Of a stretch of DNA of 64,000 nt, positions 1-9,698 are shown piece by piece. Positions within the stretch are counted from its first letter, which is position 1, and each line of letters opens with the position of its first letter. The position numbers were made by a program, and so were the translations under genes. This stretch comes from Asanoa ishikariensis (GTDB taxonomy: Bacteria; Actinomycetota; Actinomycetes; Mycobacteriales; Micromonosporaceae): NCBI RefSeq assembly GCF_900107455.1, contig NZ_FNQB01000002.1, positions 744,001 through 808,000 on the forward strand, in the 5' to 3' direction. Under the pieces are notes generated by a model that made no database searches, had not been told where the DNA came from, and was given only the letters and a program-made list of their open reading frames with translations.

Positions 1-924
1 CACTTCGACGTCTACTTCAACGAGAAGCAGCTCCACGACGAGGGCGAGCTCGAGCTGGCGCTGACCCGGCTGCGCGCCGAGGGCCACATCTTCGACGCCG
101 ACGGCGCCGTCTGGCTGCGCACCACCGACTTCGGCGACGACAAGGACCGGGTGCTGCGCAAGTCCGACGGCGACTGGACCTACTTCGCCGGCGACTGCGC
201 CTACTACCTCGACAAGCGTCAGCGCGGCTTCGACCGGGTCGTGATCATGCTCGGCGCCGACCACCACGGCTACATCGGCCGGATGAAGGCGATGTCGGCG
301 TGCTTCGGCGACAACCCGGACCACAACCTGGAAATCCTCATCGGGCAGTTGGTGAACCTCGTCGAGAACGGCGAGGCGCTGCGGATGTCCAAGCGGGCCG
401 GCACCACGCTGACGCTGGAGGACCTGGTCGACAGGATCGGTGTCGACGCCGCCCGCTACGCGTTGGCTCGCTACTCCATCGACTCGCCGATCGACATCGA
501 CGTCGACCTGTGGACGCGGTCGACGAGGGACAACCCCGTCTACTACGTGCAATACGTCGCCGCGCGCACCGCGAGCGTCGGCCGCAACGCCGCCGAGGTC
601 GGGCTGACCCGCGGTGCCGGCGCGGAGTTCCACCCCGAGCTGCTCGACCACGAGAAGGAGCTCGACCTCCTCAAGTCGCTGGGTGACTACCCGGCCGCGG
701 TCACCGCCGCGGCCGAGCTGCGCGAACCCCACCGGGTGGCGCGCTACCTGGAAGACCTGTCCGGTGCATACCACCGGTTCTATGACAACTGCCGGATCCT
801 GCCCCGTGGCGACGAAGAGCTCACCGACACGCACCGCGCGCGCCTGTGGCTCAACGACGCCACCCGCACCGTGATCGCCAACGGGCTGGGGCTGCTCGGC
901 GTCACCGCACCTGAACGGATGTAA
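1..924 (+). CDS. argS: Arginyl-tRNA synthetase, C-terminal part (5' end outside window)
   Basis: Class I aminoacyl-tRNA synthetase that charges tRNA-Arg in the cytoplasm. The frame is open from base 1 ([16 protein letters not shown]), so the gene starts upstream of the window. The visible part holds the [14 protein letters not shown] stretch of the catalytic fold, the KMSKS-loop equivalent (RMSKRAG, about nt 382-402) and the helical DALR-type anticodon-binding domain, ending in a typical VTAPERM-like C-terminus. It is followed after 8 nt by lysA, the same argS-lysA order found in mycobacteria and streptomycetes. Identification is firm; only the N-terminal part cannot be judged. Confidence 0.96.
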   Translation, partial: HFDVYFNEKQLHDEGELELALTRLRAEGHIFDADGAVWLRTTDFGDDKDRVLRKSDGDWTYFAGDCAYYLDKRQRGFDRVVIMLGADHHGYIGRMKAMSACFGDNPDHNLEILIGQLVNLVENGEALRMSKRAGTTLTLEDLVDRIGVDAARYALARYSIDSPIDIDVDLWTRSTRDNPVYYVQYVAARTASVGRNAAEVGLTRGAGAEFHPELLDHEKELDLLKSLGDYPAAVTAAAELREPHRVARYLEDLSGAYHRFYDNCRILPRGDEELTDTHRARLWLNDATRTVIANGLGLLGVTAPERM

Positions 925-932
925 CAAGGAAC

Positions 933-2318
933 ATGAGGGCGCACGAAGCTGGCGCGCTGCACGGGGAGCTCGGCAATCGGGGTCCCGCCTGGCTGCGTAC
1001 CCCCGATGACGTCAACGCACTGGTGCCACAGCTCTGGCCGCGCGGCGTGGTCCGCGACAGCGACGGAGTGCTGACCGTCAGCGGGCTCAACGTAAAAGAC
1101 CTCCGCGCGGAGTTCGGCACACCCGCGTACGTGCTCGACGAGGACGATCTGCGGGCCCGGGCCCGCGCGTTCCAGGCGGCGTTCCAAGGGCACGACGTCT
1201 ACTACGCAGGCAAGGCGTTCCTCTGCCGGGCCGTGGTGCGGGCCATCGACGAGGAGGGGCTGTTCCTCGACGTCTGCAGCGGCGGCGAGCTCGCCACCGC
1301 GCTGTCGGCCGGCATGTCGCCCGAGCGGATCGGCTTCCACGGCAACAACAAGTCGGTGCGCGAGCTCGAGCGCGCGGTCGACGCCGGCGTCGGCCGGATC
1401 ATCGTCGACTCGTTCGACGAGATCGACCGGCTCGCGGCGATCGCCCGGGAGCGCGGCAAGAGGCAACCCGTCCTCGTACGGGTGACCGTCGGCGTCGAGG
1501 CGCACACCCACGAGTTCATCGCCACCGCGCACGAGGACCAGAAGTTCGGCTTCTCGGTCGGCGGGGGAGCGGCGTTCAAGGCGGTCTGCAAGATCCTCGA
1601 CGACGACGTGCTCGACCTGCGCGGGCTGCACTCGCACATCGGCTCCCAGATCTTCGACGCGAGCGGGTTCGAGGTCGCCGCCCGGCGGGTGCTGGCCCTC
1701 CAGGCCCAGATCCGGGACGCGCGTGGGGTCGAGTTGCCCGAGATCGACCTCGGCGGCGGGTTCGGCATCGCGTACACGACCCAGGACGATCCGGCCGCCC
1801 CGGCGGACCTGGCCGAGCGGATGCTCAAGATCGTCGACGACGAGTGCGAGGCGCGCGGCCTGGCCGTGCCGAAGCTGTCCGTCGAGCCCGGCCGGGCCAT
1901 CGTGGGCCCCGCGGTGTTCACGTTGTACGAGGTCGGCACCGTCAAGGACGTCGACGGCCTGCGCACCTACGTCAGCGTCGACGGCGGCATGAGCGACAAC
2001 ATCCGCACGGCCCTCTACGACGCTTCCTACTCGGCGACGGTGGCCGGCCGGGCGTCGACCGCCGACCCGATCCTTGCCCGGGTGGTGGGAAAACATTGTG
2101 AGTCCGGGGACATCGTGGTGAAGGATGAATTCCTGCCCGCTGACGTGCAGCCCGGAGATCTTCTCGCCGTGCCTGGCACCGGTGCCTATTGCCGGAGCAT
2201 GGCGAGCAACTACAACCACGTGCCCCGGCCACCGGTGGTCGCCGTCCGCGGCGGCGAGGCACGGGTGATCGTCCGGCGGGAGACCGAAGACGACCTCCTG
2301 GCATTGGATGTGGGATGA
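933..2318 (+). CDS. lysA: Diaminopimelate decarboxylase
   Basis: PLP enzyme that decarboxylates meso-diaminopimelate to L-lysine, the last step of lysine synthesis; 461 residues, normal for actinobacteria. The PLP lysine lies in YYAGKAFLC near residue 92, the HSHIGSQI and GGGFGIAY motifs of alanine racemase-fold decarboxylases follow, and the C-terminal barrel carries the GAYCRSMASNYN substrate motif. The start is supported by AAGGA just upstream of ATG 933. Its stop overlaps the start of hom (ATGA at 2315-2318), so the two are translationally coupled and link lysine and threonine branches of the aspartate family. Confidence 0.96.
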   Translation: MRAHEAGALHGELGNRGPAWLRTPDDVNALVPQLWPRGVVRDSDGVLTVSGLNVKDLRAEFGTPAYVLDEDDLRARARAFQAAFQGHDVYYAGKAFLCRAVVRAIDEEGLFLDVCSGGELATALSAGMSPERIGFHGNNKSVRELERAVDAGVGRIIVDSFDEIDRLAAIARERGKRQPVLVRVTVGVEAHTHEFIATAHEDQKFGFSVGGGAAFKAVCKILDDDVLDLRGLHSHIGSQIFDASGFEVAARRVLALQAQIRDARGVELPEIDLGGGFGIAYTTQDDPAAPADLAERMLKIVDDECEARGLAVPKLSVEPGRAIVGPAVFTLYEVGTVKDVDGLRTYVSVDGGMSDNIRTALYDASYSATVAGRASTADPILARVVGKHCESGDIVVKDEFLPADVQPGDLLAVPGTGAYCRSMASNYNHVPRPPVVAVRGGEARVIVRRETEDDLLALDVG

Positions 2319-3619
2319 GTAAGAGTGTGCGCCTGGCCCTGCTCGGCTGCGGCACCGTCGGCACCGAGGTCGTACGCCTGCTGCACGAGCAGGCCACCGA
2401 CCTGACCGCACGGATCGGTGCACCGCTGGAGATCGTCGGCATCGCCGTCCGGCGACCCGGGCGCGACCGCGGCGACCTGCCGGTCGACCCAGGCCTGTTC
2501 ACCACCGACGCGCTCGGCCTGGTCAAGCGCGAAGACGTCGACGTGGTGGTCGAGGTGGTCGGCGGCATCGAGCCGGCCCGCACCTGGCTGGTCGAGGCCC
2601 TGCGCGCCGGCAAGAGCGTGGTCACCGCCAACAAGGCCCTGCTCGCCGAAGACGGCGGCACGCTGCACGACGCGGCCACCGAGGGCGGCGCCGACCTCTA
2701 CTACGAGGCGTCCGTCGCCGGCGCGATCCCGCTGCTGCGGCCGCTGCGCGAGTCGCTGCAGGGTGACACGATCAACCGGGTCACCGGCATCGTCAACGGC
2801 ACCACCAACTTCATCCTCTCGGCCATGGACGCCACCGGCGCCGGCTTCGAGGAGGCGCTGGAAGAGGCGACCGCGCTGGGCTACGCCGAGGCCGACCCGA
2901 CCGCCGACGTCGAGGGCTTCGACGCGGCGGCGAAGGCATCGATCCTCGCGTCGCTCGCGTTCCACACCCGGGTCGGCGCGGCCGACGTCTACCGGGAGGG
3001 GATCACCGCGGTGTCGGCCCGCGACGTGGCCAGCGCCAAGCAGATGGGCTGCACGATCAAGCTGCTCTGCATCGCCACCCGGTCGGTCGACAGCAGCGGG
3101 CAGGCCTCGGTCGCCGTGCGGGTGCACCCGGCGATGATCCCCACCAGCCACCCGCTGGCCAGCGTCGGCGACGCCTTCAACGCGGTGTTCATCGAGGCCG
3201 AGGCGGCCGGCCAGCTCATGTTCTACGGCCGGGGTGCGGGCGGTGCTCCGACCGCCAGCGCGGTGCTCGGCGACATCGTCGCGGTGGCCCGCAACCACCT
3301 CGCCGGCACCCGGGCGGCCAGCGAGTCGTCCTACGCGGACCTGCCGATCCGCCCGATGGGCGAGGCGGTCACCCGCTACCACGTGAGCCTCGACGTCGCC
3401 GACCGTGCCGGCGTGCTGGCCGCCGTGGCCGGCATCTTCGCCAAGCACGACGTCTCGATCGCCACCGTCCGCCAGTCCGGCCGGGGCGACGACGCGGTGC
3501 TGGTGATCGTCACCCACGGCGCCCCCGACGCGGCGCTGGCCGCGACCGTCGAGGAGCTCCGCGGGCTGGAGTTCGTCCGGGCGATCGCCAGCGTCCTGCG
3601 CGTCGAGGGCGGGGTCTAG
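2315..3619 (+). CDS. hom: Homoserine dehydrogenase with ACT domain
   Basis: NAD(P)-dependent reduction of aspartate semialdehyde to homoserine, the branch point to threonine and methionine. The protein (434 aa) starts at the ATG that overlaps the lysA stop: MSKSVRLALLGCGTVGTEV gives the GxGxxG dinucleotide site, NKALLAEDG and the NGTTNFILSAMD segment follow, and residues about 350-425 form an ACT domain (YHVSLDVADRAGVLAAVAG) expected to sense threonine. A longer in-frame start at 2189 lies inside lysA and is unlikely. The TAG stop (3617-3619) interlocks with the TAG of the convergent TPR gene through the palindrome CTAG. Confidence 0.96.
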   Translation: MSKSVRLALLGCGTVGTEVVRLLHEQATDLTARIGAPLEIVGIAVRRPGRDRGDLPVDPGLFTTDALGLVKREDVDVVVEVVGGIEPARTWLVEALRAGKSVVTANKALLAEDGGTLHDAATEGGADLYYEASVAGAIPLLRPLRESLQGDTINRVTGIVNGTTNFILSAMDATGAGFEEALEEATALGYAEADPTADVEGFDAAAKASILASLAFHTRVGAADVYREGITAVSARDVASAKQMGCTIKLLCIATRSVDSSGQASVAVRVHPAMIPTSHPLASVGDAFNAVFIEAEAAGQLMFYGRGAGGAPTASAVLGDIVAVARNHLAGTRAASESSYADLPIRPMGEAVTRYHVSLDVADRAGVLAAVAGIFAKHDVSIATVRQSGRGDDAVLVIVTHGAPDAALAATVEELRGLEFVRAIASVLRVEGGV

Positions 3620-4110
3620 GGCTCGACCAGCAACCGGGCGTAGTTGGCCATCGAGCGCTGGTAGCGCGGCAGGTGCGGCGCGAGTGCCGCCACCGCGACC
3701 GAGACGGCCTCGCGCTCGCGTCCGACGTCCGTCAGCGCGAGCGCCAGCGTCGCGGCCACCGCGTCGTCGAGCTCGTCGTGGCCGGCCTCCCGCTCGGCCG
3801 TCAGCAGCACCACGCTCTCCTGTGCCCGACCGATGTTGCGCAGCGAGCTGGACATCTGGATGACCGCGCGGCGCCGCCGGATCCCGGTGAGGCCGGTCTC
3901 CAACGCCTCCTGGTAGAGCGGGACGGCCAGGTCGGAGTGCCCGGTCGAGTCCCACGCGCAGGCCCGCTCAAACGCGGCGACCGCACTGCCGGCCGGCAGC
4001 TCGTCGGCGAGCTCGCCGATCAGGCGCACGAAGTCGTCCTCGGCGTAGCTGTCGATCGCCGCCCACGCCTCGGCCGTCCGCCGCTCCCAGTCGGTGCTGA
4101 TCTCCGTCAT
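3616..4110 (-). CDS. Tetratricopeptide-repeat protein
   Basis: Small helical protein of 164 aa (MTEISTDWERRTAEAWAAIDSY). Residues about 45-150 form three to four TPR-like helix pairs (FERACAWDSTGHSDLAVPLYQEAL, AVIQMSSSLRNIGRAQESVVLL, ATLALALTDVGREREAVSVAV), pointing to a soluble protein-protein interaction role. The start at 4110 is chosen because GGAG sits 7 nt upstream; the longer frame to 4188 lacks a site. It is convergent with hom and shares its stop through CTAG. It lies divergently to the ArsR-type gene at 4212. Partner and pathway unknown; comparable small TPR proteins are annotated widely in actinobacteria. Confidence 0.8.
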   Translation of the reverse strand: MTEISTDWERRTAEAWAAIDSYAEDDFVRLIGELADELPAGSAVAAFERACAWDSTGHSDLAVPLYQEALETGLTGIRRRRAVIQMSSSLRNIGRAQESVVLLTAEREAGHDELDDAVAATLALALTDVGREREAVSVAVAALAPHLPRYQRSMANYARLLVEP

Positions 4111-4211
4111 CGCTGCTCCATCTCGTTGTGCGGTTGTGCGGGCCCATCCTGGGAGGCGCGCTAGCCTCGGCACCAGTGATTCGGCCACGTCCGAATCTCC
4201 AAGGAGGAAGC

Positions 4212-5219
4212 ATGGCGGCCACCCTGCGGTTCAGCGCCGCCGACCTGCTGCGCTGCCGCTTCGCGATCTCGCCGGCCTTCGAGACGCTGTCGGCGATCCG
4301 GCTGACCCTGCCCGAGGAGTCACCCGGGTGGCACCGGCCGTGGCTCGCCGCGGTCGCAGATCGGGTCGCCGCCCTCGACCTGCGGCCGATCACGCTGCTC
4401 CAGCCGCGCCGCGGCTACACGCCCGACTTCCTCGCTCCGCCGCCGACCGGTGCGCTCGCGACGTTCGACGACGAGCTGGCCCGGATCGCGGCCACCCCGC
4501 CCGACCGCGTCGCCGCCGAGATCGCCCGGTCGCTGCACGACACCCCGGGCGCGGCCGACAGCGCGATCGGCCGACTGCTGAGCGGTGACCCGGTCGACGT
4601 CCGTGCCATGCTCACCGGCCTGATCCGCACGGCGTGGCACGAGCTCGTCGAGCCGTTCTGGCCCCGGGTGCGGGCCCTGCTCGACGCCGACGTCAGCTTC
4701 CAGACCAGGCGGCTCGCCGAGGGCGGCCTGGACCGGCTCTTCGCGGAGCTGCATCCGGCCCTGCGCTGGCACGACAACACCCTCGTCCGGGCGCACGGCG
4801 ACGACGACCATCGCGACCTGGCCGGCGCGGGGCTCGTGTTGCTGCCGAGCGTCTTCAAGTGGGACCAGGTGGTCGTCGTGCTGGACGAGCCGTGGCAGCC
4901 CACGGTGATCTACCCGGCCCGCGGCACGGGCGGCCTCTGGGAACAGCGGCCCGGCACGACCAACGCCGCCCTGGGCCGGCTCATCGGGCGCACCCGCGCC
5001 GCGCTGTTGACCGGACTGACCGAACCCGCGGCCACGACCACGCTCGCTCACCGGCACGCGCTGGCCCCGGCTACGGTCTCGGAACACCTCACGGTGCTGC
5101 GCGACGCCGGGTTCGTCACCGGCATGCGCCACCGGCACGAGATCCGCTACCGGCGCACGGCGTTGGGCACCGCCGCGGTCGAAGCGCCGGACATCCCGAG
5201 CGGTGGAAAGAGCCGATAG
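4212..5219 (+). CDS. ArsR-type winged-helix regulator with DUF5937-like N-terminal domain
   Basis: 335-aa protein beginning [23 protein letters not shown], a start typical of the actinobacterial DUF5937/ArsR family. Residues about 1-250 are the poorly understood N-terminal domain; the last 80 residues are a winged helix-turn-helix ([32 protein letters not shown]), the recognition helix being [12 protein letters not shown]. No Cys-rich metal site is seen, so a metal-sensor role is not supported. A near-perfect AAGGAGGA precedes ATG 4212, and a TAGCCT -10 box lies about 40 nt upstream. A target is not evident; the divergent TPR gene and its own promoter are candidates. Confidence 0.8.
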   Translation: MAATLRFSAADLLRCRFAISPAFETLSAIRLTLPEESPGWHRPWLAAVADRVAALDLRPITLLQPRRGYTPDFLAPPPTGALATFDDELARIAATPPDRVAAEIARSLHDTPGAADSAIGRLLSGDPVDVRAMLTGLIRTAWHELVEPFWPRVRALLDADVSFQTRRLAEGGLDRLFAELHPALRWHDNTLVRAHGDDDHRDLAGAGLVLLPSVFKWDQVVVVLDEPWQPTVIYPARGTGGLWEQRPGTTNAALGRLIGRTRAALLTGLTEPAATTTLAHRHALAPATVSEHLTVLRDAGFVTGMRHRHEIRYRRTALGTAAVEAPDIPSGGKSR

Positions 5220-5283
5220 CCGCGGTGAAGATCACTTAGCGTGTGCCTACGCTAGCCGCGACGCCTGCGACGAGGAGAACGCC

Positions 5284-6333
5284 ATGTGGCGGGGACTGAT
5301 CGACGCCTACCGGGACCGATTGCCGGTCACCGACGCCACCCCGGTTGTCACGTTGCACGAGGGCAACACGCCGCTACTGCCGGCGCCGGTGCTCTCCGCG
5401 CGGCTCGGCGCCGAGGTCTACCTGAAGGTCGAAGGTGCCAACCCGACCGGCTCCTTCAAGGACCGTGGCATGACGGTGGCGGTGTCCAAGGCCGTCGAGG
5501 CCGGCAACAAGGCGATCATCTGTGCCTCGACCGGCAACACCAGCGCCTCCGCCGCCGCGTACGCCGCGCGGGCCGGGATCACCTGTGCGGTGCTCGTGCC
5601 GCAGGGCAAGATCGCGCTGGGCAAGCTGGCCCAGGCGCTGGTGCACGGCGCCCGGCTGCTCCAGGTCGCCGGCAACTTCGACGACTGCCTCGGGCTCGCC
5701 TCGAAGCTGGCGATCGACTACCCGGTCGCGCTGGTCAACTCGGTCAACATCAACCGGCTGCACGGGCAGAAGACGGCCGCCTTCGAGGTGGTCGAGGCGC
5801 TCGGCGACGCTCCGGACATCCACTGCCTGCCGGTCGGCAACGCCGGCAACATCGCCGCCTACTGGATGGGCTACCAGGAGGACGAGGCGGCCGGGCGGGC
5901 CACCCGTACACCCAAGATGTTCGGTTTCCAGGCTTCTGGAGCCGCGCCGATCGTGACCGGCAGCGTGGTGCGCGAGCCGTCGACGATCGCCACCGCGATC
6001 CGGATCGGCAACCCGGCGAGCTGGACCAAGGCGGTCGACGCCCGCGACGAGTCCGGCGGCCTGATCCACGCCGTGACCGACCGGGAGATCCTGGCCGCGT
6101 ACCGGCTGCTGGCCCGCGAGGTCGGTGTCTTCGTCGAGCTCGGCAGCGCGGCCAGCGTCGCGGGCCTGCTCCAGAGCGCCGAGGCCGGGTTGATCCCGCG
6201 TGGCTCGACCGTCGTCTGCACCGTCACCGGGCACGGCCTCAAAGACCCTGAATGGGCCATTTCTACCGCACCTTCCCCCACTACCATCCGCAACGACGTG
6301 TTGGTGGCGGCACGGGCATTGGACCTCGCGTAG
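5284..6333 (+). CDS. thrC: Threonine synthase
   Basis: PLP enzyme converting O-phosphohomoserine to threonine; 349 aa, the usual size for the short actinobacterial form. The PLP lysine is in [11 protein letters not shown], the phosphate-binding [12 protein letters not shown] segment follows, and [14 protein letters not shown] and the C-terminal VTGHGLKDP motif are intact. ATG 5284 is preferred over an upstream in-frame codon at 5203 because GAGGAG lies 7 nt before it and the protein then begins [15 protein letters not shown], as in homologues. It completes with hom and thrB the pathway from aspartate semialdehyde to threonine, although two regulators/transporters separate the genes here. Confidence 0.95.
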   Translation: MWRGLIDAYRDRLPVTDATPVVTLHEGNTPLLPAPVLSARLGAEVYLKVEGANPTGSFKDRGMTVAVSKAVEAGNKAIICASTGNTSASAAAYAARAGITCAVLVPQGKIALGKLAQALVHGARLLQVAGNFDDCLGLASKLAIDYPVALVNSVNINRLHGQKTAAFEVVEALGDAPDIHCLPVGNAGNIAAYWMGYQEDEAAGRATRTPKMFGFQASGAAPIVTGSVVREPSTIATAIRIGNPASWTKAVDARDESGGLIHAVTDREILAAYRLLAREVGVFVELGSAASVAGLLQSAEAGLIPRGSTVVCTVTGHGLKDPEWAISTAPSPTTIRNDVLVAARALDLA

Positions 6334-6393
6334 GCGTCGTTCTCTCGCACCCCGCGCGGAAGGGTGACAACCGGCTACGCCAAAATCTTCCGC

Positions 6394-9300
6394 ATGTCGC
6401 TACTCGCCCGGCTCAGTCTTGCCAACCGGGGCCTCGTCGCGCTGATCGCGGTGGTCATCACCCTGTTCGGCGTCTTCACCCTGCCCCAGCTCAAGCAGCA
6501 GCTCCTGCCCTCGCTGGAGTTCCCGGGCGCGTTCATCATCGCCACCTACCCGGGCGCTTCACCGGAGGTGGTCGAACAGCAGGTCACCGAGCCCCTGGAG
6601 AACAGCATCCAGGGCATCGACGGCCTGTCGAAGGTCAACTCATCGAGCCGTGAGGGTTCGGCGACCGTCCAGGTCGAGTACGAGTTCGGCACCGACCTGG
6701 ACAACGCCGTCAACCAGATGCAGACCGCGATCAACCGGATCCGCCCGCAGCTCCCCGACAACGTCGACCCGACGGTGTTCGCCGGCAGCACCGACGACCT
6801 GCCCGTGCTGGTGCTCGCCGCGACCGTGCGTGACGACGAGCGCGCGCTGGCCGACCGGCTGCGTACCCAGGTGGTGCCCGAGCTCGAGGGTGTCGACGGC
6901 GTGCGCACCGTCAACGTCTCCGGCGCCCGCGAGCAGATCGTCAAGATCACGCCCAACCCGGCGAAGCTGGCCGCGGCCAAGGTGAGCCCGCTCGCGCTCG
7001 GCACGATCCTGCAGGCCAACGGGGTGACCATCCCGGGTGGCTCGATCACCGACGCGGACAAGACGTACGCGGTGCAGACCGGCGGCCAGATCGACTCACT
7101 CGACGCCCTCAAGGACCTGTATCTGCCGGCCACGCCCCCCGCGCCGCCGGCCAGGCTGGGCGACGTCGCGGACGTGGTCGAGGACCTCGCCCCGGCGACC
7201 TCGTTCACCCGCACCAACGGCACCGCCAGCCTGGGCATCGAGATCTTCGGGACGCCGGACAGCAACGCCGTGGAGATCTCCCACGCCGTCCGCGACCAGC
7301 TCGGCGATCTCGGCACGACGGTCAACTCCGAGCTGAGCGTGGTCTTCGACCAGGCGCCGTTCGTCGAGTCGTCGATCGACAGCCTGACCACCGAGGGCCT
7401 GCTCGGCCTGGTGATGGCCGTGATCGTGATCCTGGTCTTCCTGCTCTCGGTGCGCTCCACGCTGGTCACCGCGGTCTCGATCCCGCTGTCCGTGCTGGTC
7501 GCGCTGATCGTGCTCTACCTGGGCGACTACTCGCTCAACCTGCTCACCCTCGGCGCGCTGACCATCGCGGTGGGCCGGGTGGTCGACGACTCGATCGTCG
7601 TCCTGGAGAACATCAAACGACATCTGGCGTACGGCGAGGCCAAACGCACGGCGATCCTCACCGGTGTGCGCGAGGTGGCCGGTGCGGTGACCGCCTCGAC
7701 GCTGACCACCGTCGCGGTGTTCGCGCCGATCGCCCTGGTCGGCGGCTTCGTCGGACAGCTCTTCGCGCCGTTCGCGATCACCGTCACGGTCGCGCTGCTC
7801 GCCTCGCTGCTGGTCTCGCTCACCGTGATCCCGGTGCTGGCGTACTGGTTCCTGCGCCCGGCCGGTGCCGGCGCCGACGACGAGCGGGTGCGCGCCGCGG
7901 CCGAGGCCAAGGAGCGCGACAACCCACTGCAGAAGGCGTACGTGCCGGTGATCCGGTTCGCGACCGTGCGCCGGTGGACGACGGTCGGCATCGGCCTGGT
8001 CGTGCTGTTGGGCACGTTCGCGCTCGCCAGCCGGCTGGAGACCAACTTCCTCGACGACAGCGGTGGCAACACCCTGTCGGTGAGCCAGGAACTGCCGCTC
8101 GGCAGCGGGCTGGCGCAGACCGACCAGGCCGCCGCGAAGGTCGAGACGATCCTGAAGGGCACCGACGGTGTCGAGTCCTACCAGGTCACCGCGGGCGGGT
8201 CCGGGCTGCCGTGGGAAGGTGCGGCCGGCGGCCGCACCGCCACCTACTCGCTGACCCTGCGCGAAGGTGTCGAGTCCAAGGACGTCGAGGCCAAGCTCCG
8301 CGACGAGGTCGGCAAGCTGACCAACGCCGGCGAGTTCACCTTCGGCAACAGCGGCGGCGCGGCCGCGGACCAGCTCGCCGTCGTGGTCCGCGCGTCCGAC
8401 CAGGACGCGCTGGCGGCCGCGGCCGAGCAGGTGCGGGCCGCGGTGGCCGGCACCGCCGGCGTGGTCGACGTGCAGACCGGGCTGGCGGAAAGCTCGACCC
8501 GCTTCGACGTCGTGCTGAACAGGTCGTCGGCCGCTCGCTACGGCCTGAGCGACGCGTCGGTCGGCCAGCTCATCGCCGGCGCGATGCGCGGCGCACCGGC
8601 GGGCCAGATCTCTGTCGACGGCCAGCGCGTGGACGTGGTGATCCAGGCCGGCACGGCACCGGCCACCATCGAGGAGCTCAAGGCACTGCCGGTCGGCCCG
8701 ATCCGTCGGGGCGTCCCGGTGACCCTGGGCCAGGTGGCCACGGTGCAGTCGGTCGACGGCCCGGTGGCGATCGACCGGATCGACGGCGAGCGCAGTGTGA
8801 CCGTCACCGGCACGGCGACCGGGTCCAACCTGGGCAAGACGACGGCCGACCTCACGAAGACGCTCGACGGGCTGAGCCTGAAGGGTGGCGCGACCTGGGA
8901 GATCGGCGGCGTCAGCGCCGAGCAGGCCGACGCGTTCCAGCAGCTCCTGCTCGCGGTGCTCGCGGCCATCGCGATCGTCTTCGTCATCATGGTGGCCACC
9001 TTCCGCAGCCTCGTGCAGCCGCTGATCCTGCTGGTCTCCGTGCCGTTCGCGGCGACCGGTGCGATCGGCCTGCTGCTGCTGACCGGCACCCCGCTGGGCG
9101 TGCCGGCCCTGATCGGCATGCTGATGCTGGTCGGCATCGTGGTCACCAACGCGATCGTGCTGATGGACCTGATCAACCAGTACCGCGAGCAGGGCATGAG
9201 CGTGCGCGACGCGGTGGTCGAGGGCGGCCGGCGCCGGCTGCGCCCGATCCTGATGACGGCGGTGGCGACGATCTTCGCCCTGCTGCCGATGGCGCTCGGC

Positions 9301-9663
9301 CTGACCGGCGAGGGCGGCTTCATCTCGCAGCCGCTGGCCGTGGTCGTGATCGGTGGCCTGATCAGCTCCACGTTGCTCACGCTGGTGCTGGTGCCGACGC
9401 TGTACACGATGGTCGAGGGCACCAAGGAGCGGATCCGGCTGCGCCGGGCCGGCCCGGGTCCCGACCCGTCGTCGAACGGGCACGGGCCGAAGAACTTCGA
9501 CGACGTGGCGCCCAACCAGGTCGCCACGCCGGCCGGCTCGCCGCTGCAGCGCACCGCCGACCCGGACCCGAGCCGGCCCTCGGCGGCGCTCCTCGAGGGC
9601 ACCGACCAGTTCGAGGTGCTGCGGCTGCCCCGCAACCGGCCCCGCCCGCCGAGCGAGGACTGA
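6394..9663 (+). CDS. RND-family efflux transporter (AcrB/SwrC type)
   Basis: 1089-aa inner-membrane proton-driven exporter. It shows the RND layout: TM1 near residues 10-30 (LVALIAVVITLFGVFTLP), a first porter domain, TM2-6 with the proton-relay motif GRVVDDSIVVLENIKRH, a second porter domain, TM8-12 (LMLVGIVVTNAIVLMDLIN), and a disordered Pro-rich cytoplasmic tail of about 80 residues. No adaptor or outer-membrane gene is adjacent, as in other Gram-positive HAE1-like pumps. ATG 6394 matches the usual MSLLARLSLANRGLV start; a GTG at 6364 in frame would add 10 residues. No Shine-Dalgarno is visible for either. Substrate unknown. Confidence 0.88.
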   Translation: MSLLARLSLANRGLVALIAVVITLFGVFTLPQLKQQLLPSLEFPGAFIIATYPGASPEVVEQQVTEPLENSIQGIDGLSKVNSSSREGSATVQVEYEFGTDLDNAVNQMQTAINRIRPQLPDNVDPTVFAGSTDDLPVLVLAATVRDDERALADRLRTQVVPELEGVDGVRTVNVSGAREQIVKITPNPAKLAAAKVSPLALGTILQANGVTIPGGSITDADKTYAVQTGGQIDSLDALKDLYLPATPPAPPARLGDVADVVEDLAPATSFTRTNGTASLGIEIFGTPDSNAVEISHAVRDQLGDLGTTVNSELSVVFDQAPFVESSIDSLTTEGLLGLVMAVIVILVFLLSVRSTLVTAVSIPLSVLVALIVLYLGDYSLNLLTLGALTIAVGRVVDDSIVVLENIKRHLAYGEAKRTAILTGVREVAGAVTASTLTTVAVFAPIALVGGFVGQLFAPFAITVTVALLASLLVSLTVIPVLAYWFLRPAGAGADDERVRAAAEAKERDNPLQKAYVPVIRFATVRRWTTVGIGLVVLLGTFALASRLETNFLDDSGGNTLSVSQELPLGSGLAQTDQAAAKVETILKGTDGVESYQVTAGGSGLPWEGAAGGRTATYSLTLREGVESKDVEAKLRDEVGKLTNAGEFTFGNSGGAAADQLAVVVRASDQDALAAAAEQVRAAVAGTAGVVDVQTGLAESSTRFDVVLNRSSAARYGLSDASVGQLIAGAMRGAPAGQISVDGQRVDVVIQAGTAPATIEELKALPVGPIRRGVPVTLGQVATVQSVDGPVAIDRIDGERSVTVTGTATGSNLGKTTADLTKTLDGLSLKGGATWEIGGVSAEQADAFQQLLLAVLAAIAIVFVIMVATFRSLVQPLILLVSVPFAATGAIGLLLLTGTPLGVPALIGMLMLVGIVVTNAIVLMDLINQYREQGMSVRDAVVEGGRRRLRPILMTAVATIFALLPMALGLTGEGGFISQPLAVVVIGGLISSTLLTLVLVPTLYTMVEGTKERIRLRRAGPGPDPSSNGHGPKNFDDVAPNQVATPAGSPLQRTADPDPSRPSAALLEGTDQFEVLRLPRNRPRPPSED

Positions 9664-9698
9664 TCATCGGGAGCGGCGCACGACGCTAACGTCTGCTC

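Noticed and set aside
780-2423. 547-aa open frame on the minus strand opposite lysA
   Set aside because: Antisense to a certain gene; peptide is rich in Arg, Gly, Val and Asp with no domain. Such frames are expected in DNA of this GC content.
7096-9483. 795-aa open frame on the minus strand opposite the RND pump
   Set aside because: Antisense shadow; His/Arg/Gln-rich peptide mirrors codon bias of the real gene.
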